Source: Akkermansia muciniphila (GTDB lineage Bacteria > Verrucomicrobiota > Verrucomicrobiia > Verrucomicrobiales > Akkermansiaceae). From it: 64,000 bases of DNA. Position 1 is the first letter of the stretch; the number at the start of each line of letters is the position of its first letter. Below the pieces are notes generated by a model. The model was not told the origin of the DNA and ran no database searches. It saw only the letters and a program-made list of their open reading frames with translations. Made by a program: the position numbers and the translations under genes. The DNA lies in NCBI RefSeq assembly GCF_040616545.1, contig NZ_CP156688.1, positions 2,294,001 through 2,358,000 on the forward strand. The letters run 5' to 3'. This document shows positions 8,578 through 18,063 of the stretch, one piece after another.

Positions 8578-9465
8578 TTACATGCCCTTGTTCTTCATGG
8601 CTTCTGCCAGGGCGGCGCCCATCTGGGCGGGCGTCTTGGCCACCACGATGCCGGCTTCCTTCAGGGCTTCCTGCTTGGCGGCGGCGGTGCCTTTGCCTCC
8701 GGCCACGATGGCTCCTGCGTGGCCCATGCGGCGTCCCTTGGGAGCCGTGGCGCCTGCGATGAAGGCGGCGACGGGCTTCTTGCAGTTGTTCTTGATCCAT
8801 TCGGCGGCTTCTTCTTCTTCGGAACCGCCGATTTCACCGATCATGATGAAGGCGTCCGTGTTCGGGTCTTCCGTGAAGAATTGAACGGCCTGCTGCTGGG
8901 TCATGCCGTGGACGGGGTCGCCGCCGATGCCGATGCACATGCTCTGGCCCAGGCCCATGTTGGTGACTTGCCAGACGGCTTCATAGGTGAGCGTGCCGGA
9001 ACGGGAGACGATGCCGATTCTGCCGGGCTTGAAGATGTAGGCCGGCATGATGCCGATCTTGCAGTTGGCGGCGGGGTTGACGATGCCGGGGCAGTTCGGG
9101 CCGATGAGGGTCACGTCCTTGTCCTTCAGGAAGGCTTTCACCTTCTGCATGTCCTGTACCGGGATGCCTTCCGTGATGCAGACGATGAGCTTCACGCCCG
9201 CGTCCGCGGCTTCCATGATGGCGTCCGCAGCAAAGGGCGGGGGAACGAAGATCATGGAGGCGTTGCAGTCCGTGGCCTTTTTGGCTTCCGCCACGGTGTC
9301 GAAGACGGGGACCTTGCCTTCAAAGAGCTGGCCGCCCTTGCCGGGGGTTACGCCGGCGACGACGTTGGTGCCGAAGTCCATGCAGTTTTTGGCGTGGAAT
9401 GCGCCGGCGCTGCCGGTGATGCCTTGCACGACCAGACGGGTGTTCTTGTCAATGAGAGATGTCAT
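8578..9465 (-). CDS. sucD: Succinyl-CoA ligase, alpha subunit
   Basis: 295 aa. With SucC it interconverts succinyl-CoA and succinate with substrate-level nucleotide phosphorylation in the TCA cycle. The N-terminal CoA-binding Rossmann segment is visible ([21 protein letters not shown]), followed by the middle motif [11 protein letters not shown]. The phosphorylated active-site histidine is in [11 protein letters not shown] near residue 250. Length is standard for the family. The gene starts 21 bases after sucC and is followed by a strong terminator. Confidence 0.97.
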   Translation of the reverse strand: MTSLIDKNTRLVVQGITGSAGAFHAKNCMDFGTNVVAGVTPGKGGQLFEGKVPVFDTVAEAKKATDCNASMIFVPPPFAADAIMEAADAGVKLIVCITEGIPVQDMQKVKAFLKDKDVTLIGPNCPGIVNPAANCKIGIMPAYIFKPGRIGIVSRSGTLTYEAVWQVTNMGLGQSMCIGIGGDPVHGMTQQQAVQFFTEDPNTDAFIMIGEIGGSEEEEAAEWIKNNCKKPVAAFIAGATAPKGRRMGHAGAIVAGGKGTAAAKQEALKEAGIVVAKTPAQMGAALAEAMKNKGM

Positions 9466-9486
9466 TGTCGTAATAAATGGTGAGGG

Positions 9487-10668
9487 TTATTTGACTGCTG
9501 CCACCGCTTTCTGGGCGGCTTCGTCCAGGTTGTCGGCGGGGATGATGGCAATGCCGCTGTCTGCGAGGATTTTCTTGCCGATTTCCACGTTGGTGCCTTC
9601 CAGGCGGACGACGAGCGGGATTTTCATGTCGATGTTTTTCGCCGCGGCCACAATGCCCTGGGCGATGACGTCACAGCGCATGATGCCGCCGAAGATGTTG
9701 ACCAGAAGGGCCTTCACATTCTTGTCGCTGGTGAGGATGCGGAACGCGTTGGTTACCATTTCCTCCGTGGCGGAACCGCCTACGTCCAGGAAGTTGGCGG
9801 GCTCCCCGCCGTAGTATTTGATGATGTCCATCGTGGCCATGGCCAGGCCGGCGCCGTTCACCATGCAGCCGATGTTGCCATCCAGGCCGATGTAGTTCAG
9901 GTCATACTTGCCGGCTTCCACTTCACGGGGGTCTTCTTCCGTTTCATCCCGCATTTCCATGATTTCCGGGTGGCGGTACAGGGCGTTGTCGTCAAAGTTG
10001 AATTTGGCGTCCAGCGCGCACACGCGGTCGTCCGTGGTGACCACGAGGGGGTTGATTTCCACCAGGGAGCAGTCCAGGGCGGTGAAGAGCTTGTAAACGT
10101 TGGTGATGAGCTTGGTGGCCTGGCGGAGCAGGGGGCCGGTCAGGCCCAGGGCCACGGCGATCTTGAGAGCCTGGAAGGGTAGGATGCCCAGGGCCGGGTC
10201 AATGTGTTCGCGGATGATGGCTTCCGGCCGGGTGGCGGCCACTTCTTCAATGTCCATGCCGCCTTCCGTGCTGGCTACGATGACGGGGCATTCACGGGCG
10301 CGGTCCTGGAGAATGGCGAAGTAGCATTCCTTTTTCAGGTCCACGGCTTCCGCCACCATGATCTTGCTGACCAGCTTGCCGGTTTCCCCGGTCTGCTTGG
10401 TAACCAGAACCTGGTTCAGCATCTTGCCGGCCACATCTTCCACTTCTTCCACGGAGTCAACGACGTGCACGCCGCCCTTGAAGCCGTTTTTGAAGGTGCC
10501 TTTGCCACGTCCGCCAGCGTGTACCTGTGCCTTAACTACGTATTGGGAGACGCCCATGTCCCGGGCTATTTGTGCTGCTTCCTGGGCGGTAGCGGCGGCG
10601 ATGCCCTTGGGGGTAGCCACGCCAAAGCGCTCAAAGAGTTGTTTTGCTTGATATTCGTGAATGTTCAT
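9487..10668 (-). CDS. sucC: Succinyl-CoA ligase (ADP-forming), beta subunit
   Basis: 393 aa from the ATG at 10668 ([17 protein letters not shown], the canonical SucC N-terminus); an in-frame ATG 21 bases upstream is less likely. An ATP-grasp domain fills the N-terminal half ([19 protein letters not shown]…). The C-terminal flavodoxin-like half has [21 protein letters not shown] and [12 protein letters not shown], both conserved around the nucleotide and phosphohistidine site. First gene of the two-gene sucCD operon. Confidence 0.97.
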   Translation of the reverse strand: MNIHEYQAKQLFERFGVATPKGIAAATAQEAAQIARDMGVSQYVVKAQVHAGGRGKGTFKNGFKGGVHVVDSVEEVEDVAGKMLNQVLVTKQTGETGKLVSKIMVAEAVDLKKECYFAILQDRARECPVIVASTEGGMDIEEVAATRPEAIIREHIDPALGILPFQALKIAVALGLTGPLLRQATKLITNVYKLFTALDCSLVEINPLVVTTDDRVCALDAKFNFDDNALYRHPEIMEMRDETEEDPREVEAGKYDLNYIGLDGNIGCMVNGAGLAMATMDIIKYYGGEPANFLDVGGSATEEMVTNAFRILTSDKNVKALLVNIFGGIMRCDVIAQGIVAAAKNIDMKIPLVVRLEGTNVEIGKKILADSGIAIIPADNLDEAAQKAVAAVK

Positions 10669-10870
10669 GACAGTGGGCCGTTCGGCCAAATGTTTGCGAA
10701 AGAAAGGCTATGCCTGTTTTTTGTGCCGGTCAAGGGAGAATGGTTTGGTCTTTTGATTTTTTGTCCGGGGGATTCATGGAGCGCCTTTGGAAATCAAAGA
10801 AGACAGAAGGCTTGACTGCATGCTTAAAGATTGTGAAACTTTCCTCTCATTTTTCCGTATTATATCTTTT

Positions 10871-12169
10871 ATGAAAATTTACCGTCCTTCCGACACCTGT
10901 TTTGACGAGATGAAAAGCCGGATGAACCGCCGCGCCCTCCCGGAGGATTCCGTAAGGGATACCGTGAATGCTATTATCCGGGACGTTTCCGCGCGCGGGG
11001 ACGAGGCCCTTTTTGATTACGCCGCCAGGTTTGACAAGGTGGAGCTGGACCCTTCCTCCCTGTTTGTGACGGAAGAAGAGCTGGCGGAGGCGGAAGCCGC
11101 GGTGGAGGATTCCGTGAAGGAGGCCATTGCCGCCTCCCTGGCCAATATCCATTATTTTTCAGACCGCAGCCGCAGGCAGGACTGGTCCGGCGTAAACGCG
11201 CAGGGAGTGGAGGTGGCGGAGCGCTTCCTGCCGTATGACCGCGTGGGCATTTATATTCCCGGCGGAAAGGCTCCCCTGGTGTCCACGTCCATCATGACGG
11301 GCGGTTTTGCCCAGGCCGCCGGCGTGCGGGAGATTGTGGCCGCTACGCCCTGCGGGCCGGACGGACGGGTGAATCCCGCTCTTTTATACGCATTGAAGGC
11401 TTCCGGCGCTACGGAGATTATTAAAGCAGGCGGAGCCCAGGCGATCGCTGCCCTGGCGCTGGGGACGGAGAGCGTGAAGCCGGTGGAAAAGATTTTCGGC
11501 CCCGGCAACCGTTTTGTCGTGGAGGCCAAGCGTCAGCTGGTGGGAGCCGTCGCCATTGACTTGCTGCCCGGCCCCAGTGAAGTGATGGTGCTGGCGGATG
11601 AGACCGCGGATGCGGAGTTTCTGGCTGCGGACCTGCTGGCGCAGGGGGAACACGGCCCGGACAGCGTGGTGGTGTTTGTCACCACGTCGGAAACGCTGCT
11701 GGAGCAGGTAGAGGCGGAGGTGGAGCGCCAGGCCGCCCTGCTGAGCCGCGGAGCAATTATCCGGGAGGTGCTGGACAAGCACGCTTACGGTTTTCTGGTC
11801 TCTTCCATCCGGGAAGGCGTGGACCTGGTGAACGCCTTTGCCCCGGAGCACCTGGTGCTCGTCACGCGGGATGAAGACGCCGTGCTGGACGGCATCCGCA
11901 CGGCGGGCGCCATTTACGCCGGCGCTCTTTCCACAGTAGCCTGCGGGGATTTTCTGGCGGGGCCCAGCCATACGCTGCCCACCGGAGGGGCCGGCAAGTC
12001 CTTTTCCGGACTGCGGGCGGACCAGTTTCAGCGGCGCACCAGCGTGGTGCGGATGAACCGGGATTCCGTGCTTAAATCAGCCCCGTATGTGGCGGAGTTC
12101 GCCAGGGTGGAGGGGCTGGACGCCCACAACCACTCCCTCCAGGTCCGCGCCGCGCGCGTTGACCGGTAA
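10871..12169 (+). CDS. hisD: Histidinol dehydrogenase
   Basis: 432 aa from the ATG at 10871. An upstream in-frame ATG at 10787 would add 28 residues unlike the family, so it was not used. The enzyme oxidises L-histidinol to L-histidine with two NAD+ and is zinc-dependent. Family signatures: VGIYIPGGKAPLVSTSIMT, KIFGPGNRFVVEAKRQL, DLLPGPSEVMVLAD, the catalytic Glu-His in QGEHGPDS, and GPSHTLPTGGAGKSFSGL near the C-terminus. It is not beside other his genes here. The following tetR-like gene starts 27 bases downstream. Confidence 0.97.
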   Translation: MKIYRPSDTCFDEMKSRMNRRALPEDSVRDTVNAIIRDVSARGDEALFDYAARFDKVELDPSSLFVTEEELAEAEAAVEDSVKEAIAASLANIHYFSDRSRRQDWSGVNAQGVEVAERFLPYDRVGIYIPGGKAPLVSTSIMTGGFAQAAGVREIVAATPCGPDGRVNPALLYALKASGATEIIKAGGAQAIAALALGTESVKPVEKIFGPGNRFVVEAKRQLVGAVAIDLLPGPSEVMVLADETADAEFLAADLLAQGEHGPDSVVVFVTTSETLLEQVEAEVERQAALLSRGAIIREVLDKHAYGFLVSSIREGVDLVNAFAPEHLVLVTRDEDAVLDGIRTAGAIYAGALSTVACGDFLAGPSHTLPTGGAGKSFSGLRADQFQRRTSVVRMNRDSVLKSAPYVAEFARVEGLDAHNHSLQVRAARVDR

Positions 12170-12196
12170 TCCAGACTTTCCCCACCTACTCCCCCC

Positions 12197-12841
12197 ATGA
12201 AACAACAGCAAGGAACCAAGGAACGATTGCTGGATGCGGCGGAGTGCCTGTTTGCCGAGCACGGCTATACGGGCACTTCCATGCGCATGATTTCCCAGCA
12301 GGCCTCCGTCAACATCGCCTCAGCCAATTATTATTTCGGCGGCAAGGAGGGGCTTTGGAAGGCGGTCATGATGAAGTATGCGCCGCAGGCGCGGGATTTC
12401 CGGATTTCCATGATGGATGACGCCATGGAAAAAGGCACGGTGCGGGCGCTGGCCCATGCCTATGTTTACCCTTCCTTCCACGGCCTCCTGCATGTGAAGC
12501 TGGAAGACCTGGGCAATTTCCCCCATTACCTGCGCCTGCTGGGCATCTGCCATGTGCAGACTCCGGAGATAGCGGTGGAGTATATCAAGGAGGTGTATTC
12601 CCCCATCCGCCGCCGGCTGCATGACTGCATCCGCACCATGTTTCCGGACGCTTCCACGTACCAGATTTTCTGGACGGTGCTGGCTATTGAAAGCATCATG
12701 ATCGGCCTGCTGACCCGTTTGCGGATGATTATGGAGCTGATGGAGAACAACCGGGTTCCCAAGGGCAGCGTGCAGGATTTGTTTGAACTGATTGTCCGCC
12801 AGGTGGACGGCCTGATCCATTTGTGCGGAAAACCCGCGTAA
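12197..12841 (+). CDS. TetR/AcrR-family transcriptional regulator
   Basis: 214 aa. Residues ~6-55 are a TetR DNA-binding domain: KERLLDAAECLFAEHGYTGTSMRMISQQASVNIASANYYFGGKEGLWKAV, with the recognition helix around ASANYYFGGKEGL. The C-terminal ligand and dimerisation domain resembles the CecR (YbiH)-type class (DUF1956-like), a moderate-confidence assignment. The transporter gene 26 bases downstream is the obvious regulatory target. The ligand is unknown. Confidence 0.87.
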   Translation: MKQQQGTKERLLDAAECLFAEHGYTGTSMRMISQQASVNIASANYYFGGKEGLWKAVMMKYAPQARDFRISMMDDAMEKGTVRALAHAYVYPSFHGLLHVKLEDLGNFPHYLRLLGICHVQTPEIAVEYIKEVYSPIRRRLHDCIRTMFPDASTYQIFWTVLAIESIMIGLLTRLRMIMELMENNRVPKGSVQDLFELIVRQVDGLIHLCGKPA

Positions 12842-12867
12842 CCGTTTCACTGTCGTCCGCATTCCAC

Positions 12868-13764
12868 ATGTTCAAGTCCCTCATCCGCACGTTTGCCATT
12901 GTGGCGGCTTTTATTGCGGGGTACATGATGCCCGGCCTGCACGTGTATGGCTGGACATTCAAGTGGATGCTGATCGTCATGCTGTTTGTGACGTTCCTGG
13001 GCATCCGCTTCAAGCGAATGAAGCCGGAGCGGACGCACTGGCTTCTGGTGGGGGCCAACCTGCTCGTGGCCCTGGCGGCCTGGGGCGTATGCCGCCTCGT
13101 TTTTGGGGACGGGTATCTGGCGGAGGCCGCCTTCTTCGTGGGCATCATGCCCACGGCTACGGCGGCTCCGGTAGTAATGGGGCTGCTGGGAGGCAGCGTG
13201 GAGTTCATGCTGACCGCCCTCCTGCTGGCCAATGGCGTCATTTGCGCCCTGCTTCCCTTCATCCTTCCGGCGGTCGTGGGGCAGGGGGGCTTTGAGATTT
13301 ACCTGAACGTGGCCGAGAATATTTCCCTGGTGATGCTGCTGCCGCTGGTCCTGGCCCTGGCGGCGCGGCGTTTTTATCCGCGGGCCATTGCGTGGCCGCG
13401 GAAGCTGAAGGACGTCACTTTTGGCATCTGGGTGGTGATTCTGGTGCTGATCGCGGCGAACGCTTCTTATGATATTTCCTCCCGTGACGGCATTTCGGAA
13501 CGCGTGCTGGAGCAGATCGGCGCGGTTTCCCTGCTGATCTGCGGGATCAACTTCGGGCTGGGACATTTGCTGGGGGGGCGCACGCGCGCCGCGGAGGGCA
13601 GCCAGGCCCTGGGGCAGAAGAATACCACGCTGTCCATTTATCTGGCGCTGACGTATGCCAGCCCCATTGCCGCGCTGGGACCCACGTTTTACGTGCTGTG
13701 GCATAATTTATGGAATGCCTGGCAGTTGTACCGGGCATCCGAACGGAGGCGCAGGAACGGCTGA
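12868..13764 (+). CDS. BASS-family (bile acid:sodium symporter-like) membrane transporter
   Basis: 298 aa from the ATG at 12868. Eight to ten hydrophobic helices are spread along the protein. The pattern LVFGDGYLAEAAFFVGIMPTATAAPVVMGLLGGS is the conserved crossing segment of the bile acid/sodium symporter (ArsB/SBF) superfamily. It probably carries an organic anion with sodium. Translation is probably coupled to the TetR-type gene just upstream. The substrate cannot be inferred; despite the family name, bile acid need not be the cargo. Confidence 0.75.
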   Translation: MFKSLIRTFAIVAAFIAGYMMPGLHVYGWTFKWMLIVMLFVTFLGIRFKRMKPERTHWLLVGANLLVALAAWGVCRLVFGDGYLAEAAFFVGIMPTATAAPVVMGLLGGSVEFMLTALLLANGVICALLPFILPAVVGQGGFEIYLNVAENISLVMLLPLVLALAARRFYPRAIAWPRKLKDVTFGIWVVILVLIAANASYDISSRDGISERVLEQIGAVSLLICGINFGLGHLLGGRTRAAEGSQALGQKNTTLSIYLALTYASPIAALGPTFYVLWHNLWNAWQLYRASERRRRNG

Positions 13765-13947
13765 CGGGAATCGCCGTTGCCTTTTCCGGAAGAGGAAGCC
13801 GGAGAGCGGCAGCTTCTCCTGCTCACGATGGCTGACAGGGAAACGGTTGACGGAGGTTTTCCTGCTGCCTTCATGAAGGGCGCAGGAGCTCCTTCCATGC
13901 AAAAAGCTTGAAATTCAGAGCGCTCCCGGTAACGTTATGCACTTGTT

Positions 13948-15615
13948 ATGCAGGCCTCTTCTCCTTTGAAACCCCTGTCCCCGCGCACCAAGTGGCTGAT
14001 TGCCCTGTGCTTGTGCGTGCTCGTGATGCTGCTGGAGTTCCTGACGTACCACATGGCGTACCGCATAGGCCATGATGAAGGGATGCTGGCTACCCCTGCG
14101 GTAGTGGTGCAGAAGAGTGATGAAAAGGCCATGCAGAATTTATCCCGCTTCATGGCGGACGTGTTTGCTTCCCGTGAAAGCCTGGCCGGCATTCTGGACA
14201 ACCGGGATGAACGCCTGGCATGGATCAGGGATCCGGAATTGCGCACGGAGACGGCCTGGGGCCTTACCCGTGAACTGATCAGCCGGGACGGCGTGGACCG
14301 CGCGCTGCCCACGGCCAGGGAACTGATTGACGCTGGCTACGCCGCGGGGCGTTACGGCACATGGGCGCCCCGTGCGGATGCCGTGGCGCAGGCCCTTCTG
14401 TCAGTGCACCGGTATTCTCCGGCTTATGATTATTTGAAAACGGCTGTGGAGGGGTATGAAAAGGAGGGAATGGCCGCGGAACTGGTGAAGGCCCTCCAGA
14501 CCATGAGCTCCATTGACCAGATGCTGAACAGGAATGATGAGGCGAATACCCTCCTTCAGCGCGCCGTGGATGCCGCCGCCCATTTGGGGCCGGACGCCCT
14601 TCCGGTCAGGTCCAGGCTGATGGCCGCCCAGGGCAGGCTGGCCCGCACCACGGGGCGCATTCCGGAATCCCGCGCGTATTTCAAGAAGGCCCTGGCCCTG
14701 TGCCCCCAGCCGGACAAGACGACCGGTGACCTGGCCCTGGCGAGCATCAGCATGGGGGAGGCCATGCTGGAAGCCGGCAGGAAGGAAGAGGCGCGGGAAT
14801 TGTTTTTAAAGGGCCTTTCCGGTTCGGAAAACGCCCCCTACCTGCTGAATGATTGCCTCAACGCCCTGCGCGGCCTGGCGCGCATTTCCACGGAACAGGG
14901 GAATTATGAGGAAGCGCTGGCTTATCTTTACCAGGCGGAAGGCGCCGCCCGCGGCGTGCTGCCGGCGGACCATGCATTCTGGGCCGGGCTGTACGACCAG
15001 AGGGGGTGGGTCAACATCATGCGCAAGGCCGCTCCGGAGGCCCGCTCTGATTTTCAGAAAGCTATCAATAACAGCGCCTCTTCCCCCGTCATTTCCGCCC
15101 AGTCCCGGGAAGGGCTGGGCAAGGCGTGGCTGGATGCCGGTGAGGGAGACAAGGCCAGGGAAAACCTGAAAAAGGCCCTTGAGCTCCGGGAATCCCATTT
15201 TGCCTCTGACACTCTGTCCCTGGGCCGCGTTTATTATTCGCTGGGCCTTGCCAGCGATATGTCCGGGGACCGGGAAAGCGCCCTGCACGCTTACGCCGGA
15301 GCGGTGGATTCCCTGCTGAAATGCGGAGAAGGGCCGGAGCGCAAGAGCCTGCTGGTCCAGTCCTACTTATGCAAGGCATACGCCCTGTGCGACGGGGAGC
15401 AGTGGAAAGAGGCCGTGGAAGCCTTTGAAGCGGTGCTCCCCATGCTGGAAGGGGAACAGCGGTCGGAAAATTACAAGCAGCTGGGCCGTTGCTATGATGA
15501 GTTGGGCATGAAAGAGAAAGGGGATGCCTGCTGGAAGGAATCCGGCTTTCCCCGCGTGCGCATGGAGTCTCCGGGACGGAGGCCGTCCGGAAGCTCCAGG
15601 TCTTCCCGGCGTTAG
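13948..15615 (+). CDS. Membrane-anchored TPR-repeat protein
   Basis: 555 aa. One membrane helix near the N-terminus (about residues 15-36, WLIALCLCVLVMLLEFLTY) is followed by a large Ala/Leu/Glu-rich helical region with many tetratricopeptide-like units, such as KTAVEGYEKEGMAAELVKAL and YEEALAYLYQAEGAARGVLP. It ends in a basic Ser/Arg tail. TPR arrays are protein-binding scaffolds; a periplasmic or cytoplasmic face cannot be decided. The next gene has the same architecture, which suggests a pair of scaffolds. Confidence 0.8.
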   Translation: MQASSPLKPLSPRTKWLIALCLCVLVMLLEFLTYHMAYRIGHDEGMLATPAVVVQKSDEKAMQNLSRFMADVFASRESLAGILDNRDERLAWIRDPELRTETAWGLTRELISRDGVDRALPTARELIDAGYAAGRYGTWAPRADAVAQALLSVHRYSPAYDYLKTAVEGYEKEGMAAELVKALQTMSSIDQMLNRNDEANTLLQRAVDAAAHLGPDALPVRSRLMAAQGRLARTTGRIPESRAYFKKALALCPQPDKTTGDLALASISMGEAMLEAGRKEEARELFLKGLSGSENAPYLLNDCLNALRGLARISTEQGNYEEALAYLYQAEGAARGVLPADHAFWAGLYDQRGWVNIMRKAAPEARSDFQKAINNSASSPVISAQSREGLGKAWLDAGEGDKARENLKKALELRESHFASDTLSLGRVYYSLGLASDMSGDRESALHAYAGAVDSLLKCGEGPERKSLLVQSYLCKAYALCDGEQWKEAVEAFEAVLPMLEGEQRSENYKQLGRCYDELGMKEKGDACWKESGFPRVRMESPGRRPSGSSRSSRR

Positions 15616-15692
15616 CTTTCACTGATTCCCGTAAGACGTTGGGAGGTGTTTATTTTGCTTGATTTGTGCCGTCTTTTTGGCTCAATGCCTGC

Positions 15693-17285
15693 ATGAGTTC
15701 CGAGCGCCATTTTTCCAACAAACCCTACCGTCCCTCACGTAAAAAAAAGTCTTACTGGAAGCCCGTTCTCTTTCTGGTGGTGCTGGGGGGCCTCTGGTTC
15801 GGATACATCCAGTACTGGCCCACGATTGAAGGATGGTTCAAACCGACCATTCATGAGGTGCACAGCCAGACCCAGGCCATGGGGCACTTGCAGGGCATGC
15901 TGGCCTCCTGGAACGGCTCTGATGCGGAGCTGGCGCAACTGGCCGCCTCCGTGGACAAGCAGGTGGAATGGATGAACTCCCCGGAAGCGCGGGATTCCTT
16001 TACGTGGCTCCTGGCGGTGGAAATGGACAGGCGCGGCATGCTGAAGGAGTCCGAACCCATGCTGGCGTCCCTGCTGGAAAAGAAGCTGGCCGATTCCGCC
16101 TCCATGACGGCGGAGGACAGGGGGCGCCTTCTGGGCGTGAGCCTGAACTGGGCGCGGGAGTTTGCCGCCCGCAAGCATGACGCCACGGCGGAAAAGCTTT
16201 ATGAGGTGATTCTGAAGAATACGCCGGAGGACCAGGTTTCCATCCGTCTGGCATGCCTGGAACCGCTGGCCCATTACGCGTATGACCAAGCCAAATTTGA
16301 GCGTTTTTCCTCCTTGTGCCAGCAGGCCGTTTCTCCCGTGATGAGGAGCAGGCTGAAGAAGCCGGAGGACGTGAAGAGCATGGTGAAAATACTTCTGCTC
16401 CAGGATACCCTGCCGGACAAGGCCACGGGCCAGCCCGGCACCACGGGCAGCGTCATTGCCCGGGAACTGCTCACCAAATTCCGGCTTACCGCCAGCCCGG
16501 ACATGGGACGCATCATCCTGAATGAGCTGAATATGCCGCTCAATGCGCGCCGGAAGTATTCCCAGGCGAAGCTGAAGGCCATGGCTGACCAGCTGGAAGC
16601 CGCCTTGATTTGCTTCCGCGCCGCGGAGACGGAGATGGACTGCACGCCGGAGACCATGCTGGCCCTGGCGAAGGTCAGAATGCAGATGGGGGATTTAAAG
16701 GAGGCCGGCCTCCTGCTTTCCCGTGCGGAAGGAACCGCCATGACGCTGGGCGTGGATGCGCCGCGCATTCTCAGCGGCTCCAGCCTGAGCCAGGACATTG
16801 CCGCCCTGCGTACCCAGCTTGAAAAATACGGACAGGCGGAGGCCCTGGTGAAACGCGCTTATGAGGATGTAAACGTTGCCGCGGCTTTCCTGAAGGCGCA
16901 GGATTATGACCAGGCCATGAAATATCTGGACCAGGCCATGAAGGTGGCCCGTGAAAACACGGCGTTTGTCCAGGCCCTCCAGCCCGTCATCCTGAACCTT
17001 CAGGCGGAGATAAGCGCCGGCAGGGAACAGTGGGCCCTCTCGGAAGCGCAGTATGGAAAGCTGGTGGAAGAGTGGGACGCGTTGAGCGCGGAAGACCAGG
17101 CCAAGCTCCAGAGCAATCTGGCCTCCATCCAGTCACAGGAGCTTTACAAGAAAATCCACCGGAACTGGGCGAATGTGTGCCTTAAGCAGAACAGGACCAC
17201 GGAAGCGCGCAGGGTACTGGCCAAAATAGGGGAAGCTCCGGCTGAAGAACTGGAAAAGCCCGCCTCCCGCCGGCGCCGCAGATAA
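15693..17285 (+). CDS. Membrane-anchored TPR-like protein, partner of the preceding gene
   Basis: 530 aa from the ATG at 15693; an ATG at 15666 would add nine residues. A lysine-rich N-terminus (RPSRKKKSYWK) precedes one membrane helix (PVLFLVVLGGLWFGYIQYW). The rest is helical with TPR-like pairs, clearest near the C-terminus (KAQDYDQAMKYLDQAMKVAR). The tail is RRRRR-like (ASRRRRR), as in the preceding gene. It lies 77 bases downstream of that gene on the same strand. Function unknown. Confidence 0.78.
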   Translation: MSSERHFSNKPYRPSRKKKSYWKPVLFLVVLGGLWFGYIQYWPTIEGWFKPTIHEVHSQTQAMGHLQGMLASWNGSDAELAQLAASVDKQVEWMNSPEARDSFTWLLAVEMDRRGMLKESEPMLASLLEKKLADSASMTAEDRGRLLGVSLNWAREFAARKHDATAEKLYEVILKNTPEDQVSIRLACLEPLAHYAYDQAKFERFSSLCQQAVSPVMRSRLKKPEDVKSMVKILLLQDTLPDKATGQPGTTGSVIARELLTKFRLTASPDMGRIILNELNMPLNARRKYSQAKLKAMADQLEAALICFRAAETEMDCTPETMLALAKVRMQMGDLKEAGLLLSRAEGTAMTLGVDAPRILSGSSLSQDIAALRTQLEKYGQAEALVKRAYEDVNVAAAFLKAQDYDQAMKYLDQAMKVARENTAFVQALQPVILNLQAEISAGREQWALSEAQYGKLVEEWDALSAEDQAKLQSNLASIQSQELYKKIHRNWANVCLKQNRTTEARRVLAKIGEAPAEELEKPASRRRRR

Positions 17286-17573
17286 CAGAATTTCCGTTAC
17301 CCTCACCGGAGAGGAATGTCCAGAGGCAAAGATGGAAATTCCGGCATATGGCGCGGAAGCTGCCCCATACCTGTAAGACGTTCCGGCAACAGGCATTCCC
17401 GGATACTCCACCGCAGAGGGGGGAGAAAGTCCCTAGGTTGATGCTTCCGTCTTTTCCTTGCGGCGGATGCCCATAGGGGCCGCTCACCGGGAGCAGGGGC
17501 GGTATTATTGCCGGAATGGAAGCATGAGCCGCATTTTACCGAATGTAATGTTTCCGGTATAATTCAGCAAAGG
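17286..17573. other. Intergenic stretch with no gene seen
   Basis: No convincing coding frame lies between the convergent TPR-like and AP2-like genes. Only the hairpin annotated next was found. Confidence 0.5.
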
Positions 17574-17600
17574 CATTGAAGCCGGGAAACAGCTTCAATG
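17574..17600 (-). terminator. Candidate terminator hairpin after the AP2-like gene
   Basis: Perfect 9-bp arms CATTGAAGC / GCTTCAATG with a 9-base loop, 8 bases past the stop of the minus-strand gene. The following T content (CCTTTGCTG) is weak. Confidence 0.4.
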
Positions 17601-17607
17601 AGTTTCC

Positions 17608-17922
17608 CTAGCCGCGGACTTTGGCTTTTTGAAGAGTCCTCTTTCCGTGGATCATTTTTTCACGGCGGTCCGCAGCGGACTGCCGGCGTGAGCGCACTGT
17701 ATATTTTGCGAAAATTTGGCTAACCGTAAGGTTGCCCTGCTCAAAAAGGTTGAAAATGTTATCTCTCACTCTCATCGCTTCCTGAAGCGCCGCGTCAGCG
17801 CCCCCGTATTGAGAATCGGAGAAATAACGAGTGAACAAACGCTTGTTCTTACAGATAGCCAACCGGTAGCCCTGGAAGGCTGTTGTTTCGTAAGTGTAAC
17901 GGGTGATGTTTTTACAAGGCAT
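17608..17922 (-). CDS. Small AP2-like DNA-binding protein (putative)
   Basis: 104 aa from the ATG at 17922; the frame stays open to an ATG at 18012, but that extension is poor in charged residues and unlike the rest. The core ITRYTYETTAFQGYRLAI…RLFTRYFSDSQYGG…ALQEAMRVRDNI has the layout of the AP2/integrase-type three-strand-plus-helix fold: a GYR/GWR turn, an FxRYFSD strand and a helix with A…AxxxRD. The C-terminus is basic. Such proteins bind DNA in phages and homing elements, but no partner gene is adjacent. The family call is by pattern only. Confidence 0.5.
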   Translation of the reverse strand: MPCKNITRYTYETTAFQGYRLAICKNKRLFTRYFSDSQYGGADAALQEAMRVRDNIFNLFEQGNLTVSQIFAKYTVRSRRQSAADRREKMIHGKRTLQKAKVRG

Positions 17923-18063
17923 ATGTACAGAAGTTATGGGACCGGGTAATAGGAGCAGTGACAGGCTTCTATTAGGATAGGTCTCACTTCCTGTAAAATC
18001 CAGAAAAAACACAATTTGTTAGATTGAGTGCAAGAAATGCGATTCTAGGTGTTTGTGGACAGT

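Noticed and set aside
8719-9483. 254-codon open frame antisense to sucD
   Set aside because: Shadow of a well-conserved gene; composition unlike real proteins.
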